DNA of 64,000 nt from the NCBI GenBank assembly GCA_964522015.1, contig CAZFST010000017.1:1-64000 (forward strand), given 5' to 3'. A program made the position numbers and the translations under genes. The notes under the pieces were generated by a model. The model made no database searches and was not told where the DNA came from. It worked only from the letters and a program-made list of their open reading frames with translations. How positions within the stretch are numbered: position 1 is the stretch's first letter; each line of letters opens with the position of its first letter. The DNA is from QQWI01 sp964522015 (lineage in GTDB: Bacteria > Bacillota > Clostridia > Peptostreptococcales > Acidaminobacteraceae). Below, piece by piece: positions 51,965 through 61,878 of this stretch.

Positions 51965-52585
51965 TTATGTATGGTTTATATCTATCTGCAGCCAATTCCC
52001 ATCCAGTGATGCTAGCACTTTTTCAACTTCTGTATTTTTCAAACCATATAAACAAATATCTTTTCCAAAGTGCGTAGAAGAAAACAGCGGTATTGAAGTC
52101 CCCTCCACCTGTCTAAACAATACCAAATCGAACCAATTCAGGCTCAATGATTCTCCAAAACTATTGGTTTCAAGATAGTCAATTATTTCAGGAGACATCT
52201 GAATGGTAACGAAAATCTGCTCACCCATATCATCTACTTTTTTCACTTCAGGATTACAAAGGACCTTGCGTAGTATTTCTGTTTGAGATTTCCAAACACC
52301 GATGTGCAGTTCATCCGAAATGTTCAAATTTTCATTCAAGAGTAACCACCATATTTTATGTATCATATGAATTTTCTCAATCTCAGTTTCTCTGCTTACA
52401 GTCAGGCATAAATCGCATAAATCCCCCTTACCCATGACTTGATGATCAACAAAATCGCGAATTCGGAGTGCATCGGTTACGCCTGAGTTTGCCACTTCAT
52501 GGATCTCAGCTAGGTACAATTCAAAATTGCCAAGATCATGACCCAAATTCTCAAAGTAGAATCGCCTATTAAGGTATTTAGCCAT
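51965..52585 (-). CDS. Protein of unknown function
   Basis: This acidic soluble protein of about 206 residues is not recognised. It has a CDLCLTV pair of cysteines, a WWLLLNE stretch and no signal or membrane segment. The frame opens at 52615; I prefer the ATG at 52585 since CAGGAGACC precedes it. Its neighbours are small accessory enzymes on the same strand. It could be an immunity or stress-type protein, but nothing in the sequence supports a specific guess. Confidence 0.6.
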   Translation of the reverse strand: MAKYLNRRFYFENLGHDLGNFELYLAEIHEVANSGVTDALRIRDFVDHQVMGKGDLCDLCLTVSRETEIEKIHMIHKIWWLLLNENLNISDELHIGVWKSQTEILRKVLCNPEVKKVDDMGEQIFVTIQMSPEIIDYLETNSFGESLSLNWFDLVLFRQVEGTSIPLFSSTHFGKDICLYGLKNTEVEKVLASLDGNWLQIDINHT

Positions 52586-52675
52586 ATCACCGGTCTCCTG
52601 ATTGAATTCCCACACACTGTAATGAGTAGGTACATTTTTCTTTTTTCACTAACCCCTCCATTGACTTTTTCTTCT

Positions 52676-53281
52676 CTATAAACGCTTCTTAACACCAAAA
52701 GCATTATAAAAAACTATATTTTCTAAGTTTTTCTTACTTACTAATTTCTGTTCTTTAAGTGGATATCCAAACGCGATTATTTCAGAGGCTATAAGTCCAT
52801 TTGGCAAATTCATTAATTGTGAAAGTCTATCCACATCGAAATAGGATACCCATGTTGATCCAATTCCTTTTTCCAAAGCTGCAAGAACCATATGTGTACC
52901 CGGAATTTTTGTCTGATGCTCCTCTAAATTTAATCGCGAATATATTTCATCATCCATACTTTTAATTTCAGCTGAAAACTTTGGATACCGTGCTAATTGA
53001 ATGTCTCTACCTCCAGCTTCTTGTTGTACAATTTTTGTACAGAGAATAATTAAAAATTTTGCTGAAATGATCCACTTTTGATTATAGGCTATTTCTGAAA
53101 TCTCTTTAATGATTTCTATATCATCTATTACACCAAACATCCAAGACTGCTCATTACCACCTGATGGCGATAGTCTTCCAGCTTCAAGAATATAGTCAAC
53201 TATTTCATTTGGTATCTCTTGATCCTTAAAATGCCTAACACTGTTTCTTGTTTTTAATAAATCTAATAGCATATACCTCAT
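52676..53281 (-). CDS. Nitroreductase family protein
   Basis: This FMN-dependent oxidoreductase of 201 residues has RNSVRHFKDQEIPNEIVDYI at the N-terminus (the SVR phosphate contact), LEAGRLSPSGGNEQSWMF (NPQPWxF-like) and GIGSTWVSYFD in the C-terminal half. It reduces nitro- or quinone-like compounds with NAD(P)H, or may dehalogenate. The ATG at 53272, preceded by GATGAGGT, is an alternative start to 53281. It overlaps the membrane protein gene upstream. The region is distinctly AT-richer than the genes around it, a possible sign of transfer. Confidence 0.88.
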   Translation of the reverse strand: MRYMLLDLLKTRNSVRHFKDQEIPNEIVDYILEAGRLSPSGGNEQSWMFGVIDDIEIIKEISEIAYNQKWIISAKFLIILCTKIVQQEAGGRDIQLARYPKFSAEIKSMDDEIYSRLNLEEHQTKIPGTHMVLAALEKGIGSTWVSYFDVDRLSQLMNLPNGLIASEIIAFGYPLKEQKLVSKKNLENIVFYNAFGVKKRL

Positions 53282-53604
53282 CCTTTTTTTGGTGGCATTT
53301 TACGATGTATTATCAAAGTGATCCCATTTAAAATAAGGGTTACGATTAACAAGGTTGCTGAGAGAACTACTAGGGTATCCGCTGTGTCCAACAGAGCAGT
53401 CCAATCTGAAATCTTTATAAGATGATTATTGTAGACTAGTTGGAAACACAGGGAAATTGCACATGCACTGAGGCTTATAATGGAAGCCGTGACCCAATCC
53501 CAAGCTCTAGTGCTATGCCTTTTGTATTGTACGAAATTAGCTAGGGGAAGACTCCATGCAACGACTCCCAATATAAGGCTTCCAATATTAAGTAAACCCA
53601 TCAT
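53278..53604 (-). CDS. Small membrane protein with three or four helices
   Basis: This 108-residue protein has hydrophobic segments at about 5-24, 38-58 and 72-98, and a basic end, HRKMPPKKG. I recognise no named family. It overlaps the nitroreductase start by 4 bp and is thus co-translated with it. The context suggests a joint role, but none is known. Confidence 0.65.
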   Translation of the reverse strand: MMGLLNIGSLILGVVAWSLPLANFVQYKRHSTRAWDWVTASIISLSACAISLCFQLVYNNHLIKISDWTALLDTADTLVVLSATLLIVTLILNGITLIIHRKMPPKKG

Positions 53605-53733
53605 AATCTACTCCTTCTCTCTTGACCACATGATCAAACCAGTGTAGGGTTTGGTATTTTGCTGGAAAACCTGGAGTGTAGTAACCTATTTGTACCCTTT
53701 CCAGTCTAGGTAGCTGATTTTTAAATTTTCCCC

Positions 53734-54372
53734 TTAAATTGCAATGAATTCATTGTCTTTTTCGGCGTCCTCTTTTGATGCATATACGAAAAAACCATAA
53801 TCACTATGAACCCTATTAATGAGTGATTTGATGGCGTCTGGGTCACGTGAAAGACTTAAAGTCTCACTTATTTCCTTTTGATTTAATAAATATTGTTCTT
53901 CTGCCACATATTCTCTTTCTATCTTTTTAAGATCATAAGGTATGTTTTGTTGCTCACATTCTATGATTTTTCGCCAGTAAGGGTGAAAATTAACCAATGA
54001 GAAGAATTCCTTCATGTTTTCTGCTATCTTCCCATATGACCCTTTAATCTTATTGATGAATACGACAGGGTATTCAACATTTTCTAAACCCCCAATGCCG
54101 TTTAGCGTGCCAAAGTAATTTCCACAAGTGTCATATGCAAATAGCCAAACTAAGGGCACCGGATAAAAATCTAATCCTTTAACGCTTTGCTCTTTCAAGA
54201 ATCTGACGTTGCAGTTTTCTTCAATTTGCCTGTAAATAGTTTGGTTTTCCTCAGCTTCAGATATGAAAACAAAGCCTTTTCCAGAAGGGATAATTTCCTT
54301 CTCACCCCCGATGTACAAACCCGGGACTTGTTGTCGCCCATCACAATCATATAGTAGCTGCTGCTTAACCAT
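53734..54372 (-). CDS. Protein of unknown function, possibly SMI1/KNR4-like
   Basis: This cytoplasmic protein of 212 residues has LLYDCDGRQQVPGLYIGGE at the N-terminus, the stretch LVWLFAYDTCGNYFGTLNGIGG near residue 75 and an acidic C-terminus. The middle stretch is like the FAxDGxGDYF pattern of SUKH (SMI1/KNR4) proteins, which often act as immunity proteins to toxins. The match is partial and no toxin gene is adjacent. AAGGAG lies upstream of the ATG. The family assignment is tentative. Confidence 0.55.
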   Translation of the reverse strand: MVKQQLLYDCDGRQQVPGLYIGGEKEIIPSGKGFVFISEAEENQTIYRQIEENCNVRFLKEQSVKGLDFYPVPLVWLFAYDTCGNYFGTLNGIGGLENVEYPVVFINKIKGSYGKIAENMKEFFSLVNFHPYWRKIIECEQQNIPYDLKKIEREYVAEEQYLLNQKEISETLSLSRDPDAIKSLINRVHSDYGFFVYASKEDAEKDNEFIAI

Positions 54373-54580
54373 GATAATACTCCTTCCAAATCTCTAACCC
54401 AAAGCAAACCCGAGGCAAACCCGAAAAAAGCTCCTAGAGTCTTTTTTAGCATAACATATATTGGACAAAAATCCACCTTTCTTATATAAAAGGTACATTA
54501 TTTAACAAAAGTTCCTAGGACCTTGGGGCGGTTCTTTGGAGTGGTTCCAAGGAGCTTGTTGAAGTTCATTAAAAAAATAA

Positions 54581-54616
54581 GACACAACTCAAGTGAACTA
54601 TCACTTGAGTTGTGTC
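54581..54616 (-). terminator. Hairpin terminator after the SLH protein gene
   Basis: Arms GACACAACTCAAGTG and CACTTGAGTTGTGTC form a perfect 15-bp stem with a 6-nt loop. In the minus direction the run TTATTTTTTT follows. It sits 13 bp past the gene's stop. Confidence 0.9.
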
Positions 54617-54628
54617 CTATAAACATAA

Positions 54629-57600
54629 TTATGGTAATAATGGTCCTACTTTAAAATCAGTTACTGCATTAAGCTGGTCGATTGTTGGATTTGTAATTTT
54701 ATTGGTCAAAGTGATGGTCCCTGTAGTAGAGTATGCCACTTTTCCGCTGATAAAATACCCAAAGCCATTTGAACTAGTAAACAATATACCTTCATTCCAA
54801 AGACTATTGATACTTCCAACCATCGCTAACCCTTTTGCCCAATCGACCCCATATAAACTTTGAAGTGAAGTTCTAGTTGAAGCCGACAGTGTTACGTTTG
54901 TCGTTAACCCTATGAAGGACTCTGCATAGAGATTCGACGATATGCCCTTTATGACTGGTGTACCATCACTTTCATACAAATAAAGTGCATATGGTTTAGT
55001 TGGGTCTCCTGTTTCTTTTAATGTGAAATAGCGGTTGTTTAACATAAGGTTAGTAAATTGGTGTCCACCTGAAGAACCAGCCGTTCCCCAAGAAGCATCA
55101 AATGCGTTTCCATTGATCGACGTTGAATTAACAATAAAGTCAAAGGCTTGATACTTGGCACTATATTTTGCTTCGAAAATACCCGTTGTTGTTTTAACAG
55201 TCCACTGTGCATAAAGAACAACTGACGCTTGATTGACAGCCGTTAGATTAGAAACCATTTGGCTATTTGTATAGGCAGTACCTGTGCCATCAAGGGCTGT
55301 ATTCCAACCAGCAAAAGTATACCCAGTTCTTGAATACTCATTTACAGTTAGGGTTTGACCCACGCCATAGATAAATGATTGATCATTCATACTGCCCGTT
55401 GCATCTGCTGCATTTTTATTAAATACGACATTATAAGTGTTTGGTGTCCACTGAGCAGTGTAGGTTAAAGCGCTATCTGGCATTGTTGCAGCTACTGTGT
55501 TACTCCATCCGCTAAAAGTATAACCAGTTTGCGTAACTACAGGTGCTGTAATTGTCGCATCGTACTTCACATTTGTAGAAGTACCACCATCGCCTCCGTT
55601 TGCATTAAAAGTTAACAAATAACTGTTGCGCGTATATCGGATTTCAATTGCGGTGGTTTCATTTGCCAAGATAGGCTGTTGTGCAAAAGCTTCCCCAGTA
55701 AAACCTGTATAGGTTTTTGATTGAGCTACTGTGGTATTTCCTGCTGTGCCTTTTAGTGTTTCAACTTCAAGTATTGTATAATTTCCACTTAAGTCTTCTC
55801 TTTTGTGAATAACGGAATAATTAGTATCATCCACAGACTTCCAAGTAGCTGTATATTGGCGATTGCCTATTGAACCACTTGGTATAATCAGATTTTTAGT
55901 GGGGATTGATAAACCTGTTCCTGTCCAACCGATGAAAGTGAATCCTGCCTTAGTTGGATTTACGATTGTCAAATCACTACTAGCAATACTGTACGTATTC
56001 GGATTACTTCCCACGGTGCCACCATCTAGACCGTAGGTAATAGAGTAGTTAACTAACAACCACTGTGCCGTGTAGGTTAGTGCATTATTTAACATTTTGG
56101 CTACTACTGGAGTATCCCAACCACTAAAAGTATAACCAGTTCGCGTAACTACAGGTGCAGTAATCGTTGCATCGTACTTAACATTTGTAGAACTACCACC
56201 AACGCCACCATTCGCATTAAAAGTTAACAAATGACTGTTGCGCGTATATTTTATTTCGATCGTAGTTGTTTCGTTTGCTAAGATTGGCTGTTGCGTAAAC
56301 GCTTCACCAGTGAAACCCGAATAAACTTTTAACTGTGCAACTGTATTATTTCCTGCTGTTCCTTTAAGTGTTTCAATTTCTAGAATTGAATAGTTCCCAC
56401 TTGCATCTTCTTTTTTGTGATACACAAAGTACTTCGTATCATCCGACGGTTTCCAAGTTGCCGTATAATAGCGATTGCCAACTGAACCACTTGGTATAAT
56501 AAGGGTTTTAGCCGGTGATAATAATCCAGTTCCTGTCCAACCATCAAAGGTAAATCCTGCTTTAGTTGGATTAGCAATAGTTATGGTATTGCTATTGATG
56601 TTATAGGTTGCTGGATTACCACCCACACTACCACCTTCTAGACCGTAGGTTATTGTATAATTCTCTAGGGACCACTGTGCAGTGTAAGTCATACTTTGTG
56701 CTGGCATGGTTTTGGCCACCTCGGTGTTCCATCCAGTAAAAATATAACCATTTCTAAAAAGTGACGGTTTGACAATTTCCAAGCCATACTTAAGAGTACT
56801 GACCATATCGACTGAACCATTGCCTAATATAAACGTAAGTGTATAAGCATTTCTATCATAGTAATACTCAATAACAGTACTTCCATCCCCTGCGACTGCT
56901 ACTATTTTGGTAGCTGGAGAAATAAAGCCAGGATAATTTTTAACGACTGGCGTTACATTAGTACCCGTTGTAGCTGTGAATGTCTCAGTATTTGTAAGTA
57001 CCGCTGCTCCGCCATCGATAGCTGCTTGATAATGTCTTACCAAATACTTGGCATTTCCAGCTGTCCATTTGGCAAAGAGCTTAGTATTAGTAGCGGGCAT
57101 TTTAGTTGAAGTAAATGGATTTACAAATGTGCTATTATCCGTATACCAACCGCCAAAGACATAGCCCTCTCGTGTTGGCACCGGCAACACAATAGAACTA
57201 TCATAAGAACCTTTGAGATTAGCAACATTGCTACCCTGATTAGACTCAAAGTTAATGACATAGCTATTGGCAAGATTATCCCATGTTAATTCAAAGGTTC
57301 TTGCAATTGGCACAGAGGTAAAGGATAAAGGTGCTTTATTCCAAGCAACCTCAATACTTGCCTTTGCAATATCACTATTTTTTGGAGGCGTAACAGTGAT
57401 GACACCTGAATTACTTACAGTAAACGCCTTATTGATATCATCTTTAATGGTGTATTTAAAGTCCTTGGCACTTTGGGTTTCAGTTGAAACATCACCTGTT
57501 TTAAAGTCCATCTGCGACATCTTAAAAACAGAAGTGGGTAAAGTATAAGTTGGTTGATTACCCTTGAAGAAGATATCATCATTATTGCTATTTAAGGTGT

Positions 57601-60600
57601 AATTAAAATCGTAAATATAAAACTGCGATCCACCATGCCATAGAGGCCAAGTATCGGAGGAAAGCTCTTTATTATACTCGATCTTCCCATTCCCCACCTG
57701 GGCATTAAATGCGGTGGTTAGATAAACTCCCACTTCCATATAACAAGCGCCATTGGACTTTGTGGTTGTCACATCATTCACGTGATTCAACCGATAACTA
57801 ACAAAACCCCAAATTTTCCAATACGCACCTACCTCAACAGAGATACCGACTGAGTTGACCTTTACACTGAATAGGCCTACTTTTAAAGTTAGTTTAATAC
57901 CCGCTCTAACCCCTAATTCGCCCATTGCATATACATTGAAGTTGTATTGCTCATCCACTAAAACTGTTTCTTTACTTGAAGTTTTTTTGTCAAAAACTTT
58001 AATGGTGAAACTATAACGGGTTCCTTTTTCATAGCTAAACTCGCTACCTAATGCCACATTTGCATCTAATGAAACAACAAAATCGATGCTAAAACCATAG
58101 GCCAATATATTGAGAGGATCAATAGTGCCTGTGAAGTCCCCTATATTGACATTAAAGAGTTCGAAATAGTCGTGTTCCTCATCCATCATCTTTTGATATA
58201 GCTCATAGAACTCTCGAACCTGATCATTTGCTTCAATTTTACTGGTCTTATTTTGTAAATCTTCAATGGTATCAGTTACATTGAATTCATCTGACAAACC
58301 TTCATTGCTTTCTGATTTTAGAACCATATCAAGTCCCAAATAGGTGTAGTTGTATATGTCAATGGCGGCTGAAACCTTGTATTCATCTACATACGGAATA
58401 ATTCCCTTCCACTCTATATACGCTTTACTATCAATATTCAACTTTACTTTGATTTCTTCTACAAACGTTCCGGAAATAGTAAGAGACATGTCATCTCCAA
58501 GCTCTATTTCTGTCGTAATTGTCACTTCACAACGTAGTCCTTTTCCATCAAAGTGCTCTAAATTTTTACTGACTTTCGCTTTAACGGTTACATTTGGACC
58601 AGAACCTAAAGTGGTAATTGGCGCACCTGCCCGTTTGTCAATAGAGAAATTTTGTATTCCTAGGTCTTTAGTAACTTTTTCTCTAGTTTCATCGTCTAAT
58701 TCAGCAAGGGCAATTAAAAATTCTGAAGCCGATTCACTAAATCCACTTTCAACCACTTGCTTTTGAATTTCATGTTGCATTTCTTCTACACCGACATTGT
58801 TTTCAATCTGCTCATATGATAAATCAGATGATGAAGCCATGTCCATACTGGAAAAAATAGCATCTTGTGTCACTTCTGTATATTGAATGACGTAATAGGT
58901 TCCACTATGTGTAACACCGGTTATTTTACCATAAGTCGGTGTAGTGGCCTCAAGGAGGGAGCCAGTATAAAATGCAATAAAGTCCCCTGTATCCACAGTT
59001 GTCTTTGAATCAAGACCCATTTCTGCAAAATATGCTCCAGAATAATCCATCTTGCTTTTATCTATTGTCAGAGCATTATTATTAGCACTGCCATCTAGAT
59101 CATCACTTGTGTTCACAGGTAATACATCCGGTGTAAAAATGATATCTGATGGATCAGAATCCCCATAACTAATTTTAGTGCCATTGATACCGGTTATTGT
59201 AACATAACTGATTGGTTGATCAGAGTAATCCACATTGGCAACCCGCATATCTGGGGCAACGCCCTTATAGATTGCGATTACGTTACCAATACTCAGTTTT
59301 TCAATACCATTATAGATAAAAGTTCCATTAAGATCATTAACAGGCATTTGTTCATTCATTGTATAAAGTGGCGCAGAGATACTCTCAACTTTCATGCCAT
59401 TCTGGGTAACAGCGCTAATTTGCGCCACAGGAATGAATTTAACGGTTTTATTAAGCTCTAAGTTGAGAACTGGCGCTGCTGCGATAACACTAAGATTAAA
59501 GGTGCTAACGGAGGCTCTTTCACCTTGAAAACTCAATACGTCACTATTCAATGTGATTGAATAAGAACAGCCAGCTGAAAAGCCATCTATCCCAGTAACA
59601 CTATAAGTTCCACCACTACCCGTTACAGAAATACCCTTAAAATCTGTAGCATCTTCTGTTTTAGTTTCGAGAGTGATAGCCGCTTTGACATCAGCAGCAG
59701 ACATATTTGTATTCGTTGATAGGATTGTAAGGGTATAATTAGTGGCTACATCCATTACACTGGCCACAGTTTGGACATTGGTCTGAGGCATCTCCGCACT
59801 GGTAATATAGGATGCATAAACATCCATATTTGAAGTGACTCTAGTGTCTTTAGAAACTGCATTTTCAGTTAAGCCACTATCTGTATACCAACCGATAAAA
59901 ATCGCATTTTCCTTCTGAGGAACTGGCAAATCACCTAAAGTAGCCCCTTTATTAAAAAGCAGAGAATTTGGAGCAGTACCACCATTTGCGTGTAGATTAA
60001 CAGTATATTGAGTCCTGCCAACCGGGGGAGTAGGCTCGTCCTTTTCAACACTTTTAGGCTCGTCCTTTTCAATACTTTTAGGCTCAGCAATCGTCGAAGA
60101 AGATGGCAAGGTAGTCGACTTTCCATCTTGGCTAACTAGATTTACAGTATTTCCAGAAAGATTAACAACTTTAGCATTCACCGAATCCAGGGCTAATTTA
60201 CTGACGCCCTTCTCCAACGTGATTGTCGCAATACGGCCCGTTCCAGAAATATGAACATTGTCACCAGACAATTTTATATTCTCAACGGCTTGATTGACCA
60301 CAACAGCTAAGTTATCATCTGATATTATAAGATTCTCAACTTTACAGTCGATTATTACAGTGTCTTTTCCATCCTTTATTTCTACATAAGAAACCTTTGA
60401 GCCATCATCTGCATGCAAGCGCACACCACCATCAGAAAGTTTGTTGATAATGATATTCTTTGCAGATGTTTCTTTCAAATAAATACTATGCTCTCCACCA
60501 CCACGAACTATCAATCTGCCAGCAATGGTCACATGATCCAGTGTGACATTGCCATTGCCTACACCGTCAGCAATGATTAAGTCCCCAGTAACGTTGACAT

Positions 60601-61366
60601 TCGAAAGGGTTACCTCTGGCGCAGATACAATCACATTACTCTTTATAGTTTTATGATTGAGGGCGTTAGCACTGGCTTTGTCTTTTATATAATTACTTTG
60701 AAAAAGATTATGCATTAACTGTGCAAATTCCTGGCGGGTAATCCCATCACTTGGTTTCAGATATCCCCCTGAACCACTAATATATCCGGCTTTAACCATT
60801 GCAGCAACATTAGGTTTTGCCCAAGAAGACACCGCAGCATTATCAGTAAATTTACTCAGAGTAGCAGCATCTACATCTGTCGTATTTAACGACATAAAGT
60901 TACTCAAAATTGTAAAGACCTGTTCTCTTGTAACCGCTTGATTAGGTGCTATTTCTGTTTTATTGACACCTTCTATTAATTTTATTTTTTTTGCCATTGA
61001 AATCTGATTGTAAAACCAATCCGTAGCAGAAACATCCGTATAGCCACTTAAATCCCCTTGAAAGGATTTCATATCTTGTGCATTTTGACCAATAGACCCA
61101 AGCCCAGAAGCGTTTATGATCATCGCAACCATTTCAGCTCTAGTCACTTGATCGTATGGTCGAATCTTATTTGATGCCCCATTCATTATTCCTGAATCCA
61201 CTGCGCTTACTAATGCCGGGTAAGACCAATGGCCATTAGAAACCATGTCTTTAAACTGCACAGTCTCATCAGGTGTGTTTTGCGTCGTCAAAACAGTTGA
61301 TGATGTTGCAAATAAAAGGTTAAAAGTCAGTGCAAAGATAAGCAACATACTGATTGTTTTTTTCAT
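54629..61366 (-). CDS. Giant SLH-domain surface protein with InlB-type repeats
   Basis: This is a 2245-residue exported protein. After a signal peptide (1-26) come three SLH domains (about 37-220, for example YTDVSATDWFYNQISMAKK), which attach it to cell-wall polymer. A beta-helix-like part (about 235-425, repeated VNVTGDLIIADG, VTIAGRLIVRGG style) is next, a Lys/Glu/Pro linker, then an InlB B-repeat (about 455-520). A long middle domain of unknown fold spans about 530-1460. At least six more InlB/Flg_new repeats (YTFSGW...YTAQW) follow, with MucBP-like segments between, then a unique C-terminal domain. AGGAGG precedes the ATG. It is probably an adhesin or S-layer-linked surface protein. Confidence 0.9.
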   Translation of the reverse strand: MKKTISMLLIFALTFNLLFATSSTVLTTQNTPDETVQFKDMVSNGHWSYPALVSAVDSGIMNGASNKIRPYDQVTRAEMVAMIINASGLGSIGQNAQDMKSFQGDLSGYTDVSATDWFYNQISMAKKIKLIEGVNKTEIAPNQAVTREQVFTILSNFMSLNTTDVDAATLSKFTDNAAVSSWAKPNVAAMVKAGYISGSGGYLKPSDGITRQEFAQLMHNLFQSNYIKDKASANALNHKTIKSNVIVSAPEVTLSNVNVTGDLIIADGVGNGNVTLDHVTIAGRLIVRGGGEHSIYLKETSAKNIIINKLSDGGVRLHADDGSKVSYVEIKDGKDTVIIDCKVENLIISDDNLAVVVNQAVENIKLSGDNVHISGTGRIATITLEKGVSKLALDSVNAKVVNLSGNTVNLVSQDGKSTTLPSSSTIAEPKSIEKDEPKSVEKDEPTPPVGRTQYTVNLHANGGTAPNSLLFNKGATLGDLPVPQKENAIFIGWYTDSGLTENAVSKDTRVTSNMDVYASYITSAEMPQTNVQTVASVMDVATNYTLTILSTNTNMSAADVKAAITLETKTEDATDFKGISVTGSGGTYSVTGIDGFSAGCSYSITLNSDVLSFQGERASVSTFNLSVIAAAPVLNLELNKTVKFIPVAQISAVTQNGMKVESISAPLYTMNEQMPVNDLNGTFIYNGIEKLSIGNVIAIYKGVAPDMRVANVDYSDQPISYVTITGINGTKISYGDSDPSDIIFTPDVLPVNTSDDLDGSANNNALTIDKSKMDYSGAYFAEMGLDSKTTVDTGDFIAFYTGSLLEATTPTYGKITGVTHSGTYYVIQYTEVTQDAIFSSMDMASSSDLSYEQIENNVGVEEMQHEIQKQVVESGFSESASEFLIALAELDDETREKVTKDLGIQNFSIDKRAGAPITTLGSGPNVTVKAKVSKNLEHFDGKGLRCEVTITTEIELGDDMSLTISGTFVEEIKVKLNIDSKAYIEWKGIIPYVDEYKVSAAIDIYNYTYLGLDMVLKSESNEGLSDEFNVTDTIEDLQNKTSKIEANDQVREFYELYQKMMDEEHDYFELFNVNIGDFTGTIDPLNILAYGFSIDFVVSLDANVALGSEFSYEKGTRYSFTIKVFDKKTSSKETVLVDEQYNFNVYAMGELGVRAGIKLTLKVGLFSVKVNSVGISVEVGAYWKIWGFVSYRLNHVNDVTTTKSNGACYMEVGVYLTTAFNAQVGNGKIEYNKELSSDTWPLWHGGSQFYIYDFNYTLNSNNDDIFFKGNQPTYTLPTSVFKMSQMDFKTGDVSTETQSAKDFKYTIKDDINKAFTVSNSGVITVTPPKNSDIAKASIEVAWNKAPLSFTSVPIARTFELTWDNLANSYVINFESNQGSNVANLKGSYDSSIVLPVPTREGYVFGGWYTDNSTFVNPFTSTKMPATNTKLFAKWTAGNAKYLVRHYQAAIDGGAAVLTNTETFTATTGTNVTPVVKNYPGFISPATKIVAVAGDGSTVIEYYYDRNAYTLTFILGNGSVDMVSTLKYGLEIVKPSLFRNGYIFTGWNTEVAKTMPAQSMTYTAQWSLENYTITYGLEGGSVGGNPATYNINSNTITIANPTKAGFTFDGWTGTGLLSPAKTLIIPSGSVGNRYYTATWKPSDDTKYFVYHKKEDASGNYSILEIETLKGTAGNNTVAQLKVYSGFTGEAFTQQPILANETTTIEIKYTRNSHLLTFNANGGVGGSSTNVKYDATITAPVVTRTGYTFSGWDTPVVAKMLNNALTYTAQWLLVNYSITYGLDGGTVGSNPNTYSIASSDLTIVNPTKAGFTFIGWTGTGLSIPTKNLIIPSGSIGNRQYTATWKSVDDTNYSVIHKREDLSGNYTILEVETLKGTAGNTTVAQSKTYTGFTGEAFAQQPILANETTAIEIRYTRNSYLLTFNANGGDGGTSTNVKYDATITAPVVTQTGYTFSGWSNTVAATMPDSALTYTAQWTPNTYNVVFNKNAADATGSMNDQSFIYGVGQTLTVNEYSRTGYTFAGWNTALDGTGTAYTNSQMVSNLTAVNQASVVLYAQWTVKTTTGIFEAKYSAKYQAFDFIVNSTSINGNAFDASWGTAGSSGGHQFTNLMLNNRYFTLKETGDPTKPYALYLYESDGTPVIKGISSNLYAESFIGLTTNVTLSASTRTSLQSLYGVDWAKGLAMVGSINSLWNEGILFTSSNGFGYFISGKVAYSTTGTITLTNKITNPTIDQLNAVTDFKVGPLLP
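55438..56650 (-). repeat. Two ~606-bp direct repeats inside the SLH gene
   Basis: The block around 55520-55640 recurs around 56125-56245 with about 90% identity by eye, for example CGTAACTACAGGTGC in both. Each unit encodes about 200 residues: one MucBP-like segment (NYTILEVETLKGTAGN / NYSILEIETLKGTAGN) and two InlB-type repeats. This is a recent tandem duplication, prone to recombination. Confidence 0.85.
60030..60084 (-). repeat. 24-bp tandem repeat encoding a K/E/P linker
   Basis: GGCTCGTCCTTTTCAACACT and its near copy lie 24 bp apart, giving the peptide units EPKSIEKD and EPKSVEKD. This is the flexible linker between the beta-helix region and the first InlB-type repeat. Confidence 0.8.
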
Positions 61367-61415
61367 ATGAGAATTCGCCTCCTGTAAATTGATATTTCTT
61401 CATTATAAACTAGCA

Positions 61416-61459
61416 ACCCTAAATGAACCCTAAATGAAGCTTAAATGAATCCTAAAAAA
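61416..61459. repeat. 11-bp repeats upstream of the SLH gene
   Basis: ACCCTAAATGA occurs exactly twice (61416, 61427), then as AGCTTAAATGA (61438) and ATCCTAAAAAA (61449). They lie 50-95 bp upstream of the SLH start in a 512-bp gap (61367-61878) that otherwise holds only a GC-rich stretch near 61590-61635 and the promoter of the next gene. They may be regulator sites. Confidence 0.7.
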
Positions 61460-61835
61460 AAAGTATCACAACACCTAGAATTTTTCCGAATTCTAACTGC
61501 GAGACAACCCCTGTGATTATGATTTTCTATTCGATTGGATCTTCGTCATTCAACTAAATGCTTATGTACCCCAAGGTATGCCTTTTCCAGGGCATCACGA
61601 GGAGCAAGGGGGACGTGCACCGTGGCGCGCTTTTAAGTGTCTTTACATCGCGTTGAGCCATGTATGTCTTTTGAGTCTATGTCAAGTAAAACATCTCTAT
61701 TTTATGGACGATAATGCAGGTTGCATTATTGTAGACCCGCTGCTATTGCTTATTCTGAGGTAGTTTGATAAGCTAATCACACCAATGACAGGGCTTCCAT
61801 TGCGGTGCGCAACGCTAGAAGCTTTTGCCCCGCTG

Positions 61836-61844
61836 TGATATAAT
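61836..61844 (+). promoter_or_regulatory. Extended -10 promoter of the Rpn-like gene
   Basis: TGATATAAT (TG at 61836-61837, TATAAT at 61839-61844) lies 35 bp before the ATG. No good -35 is seen, as expected for an extended -10 site. Confidence 0.65.
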
Positions 61845-61878
61845 GAAACCAGATAGTGAGGTTTCGATTGGAGCTTAA

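Noticed and set aside
48446..54372. Integron cassette array
   Set aside because: No integrase and no attC-like palindromes between genes; several genes overlap, unlike cassettes.
61578..61763. 61-codon frame in the gap before the Rpn-like gene
   Set aside because: No ribosome binding site and no recognisable protein features; probably chance.
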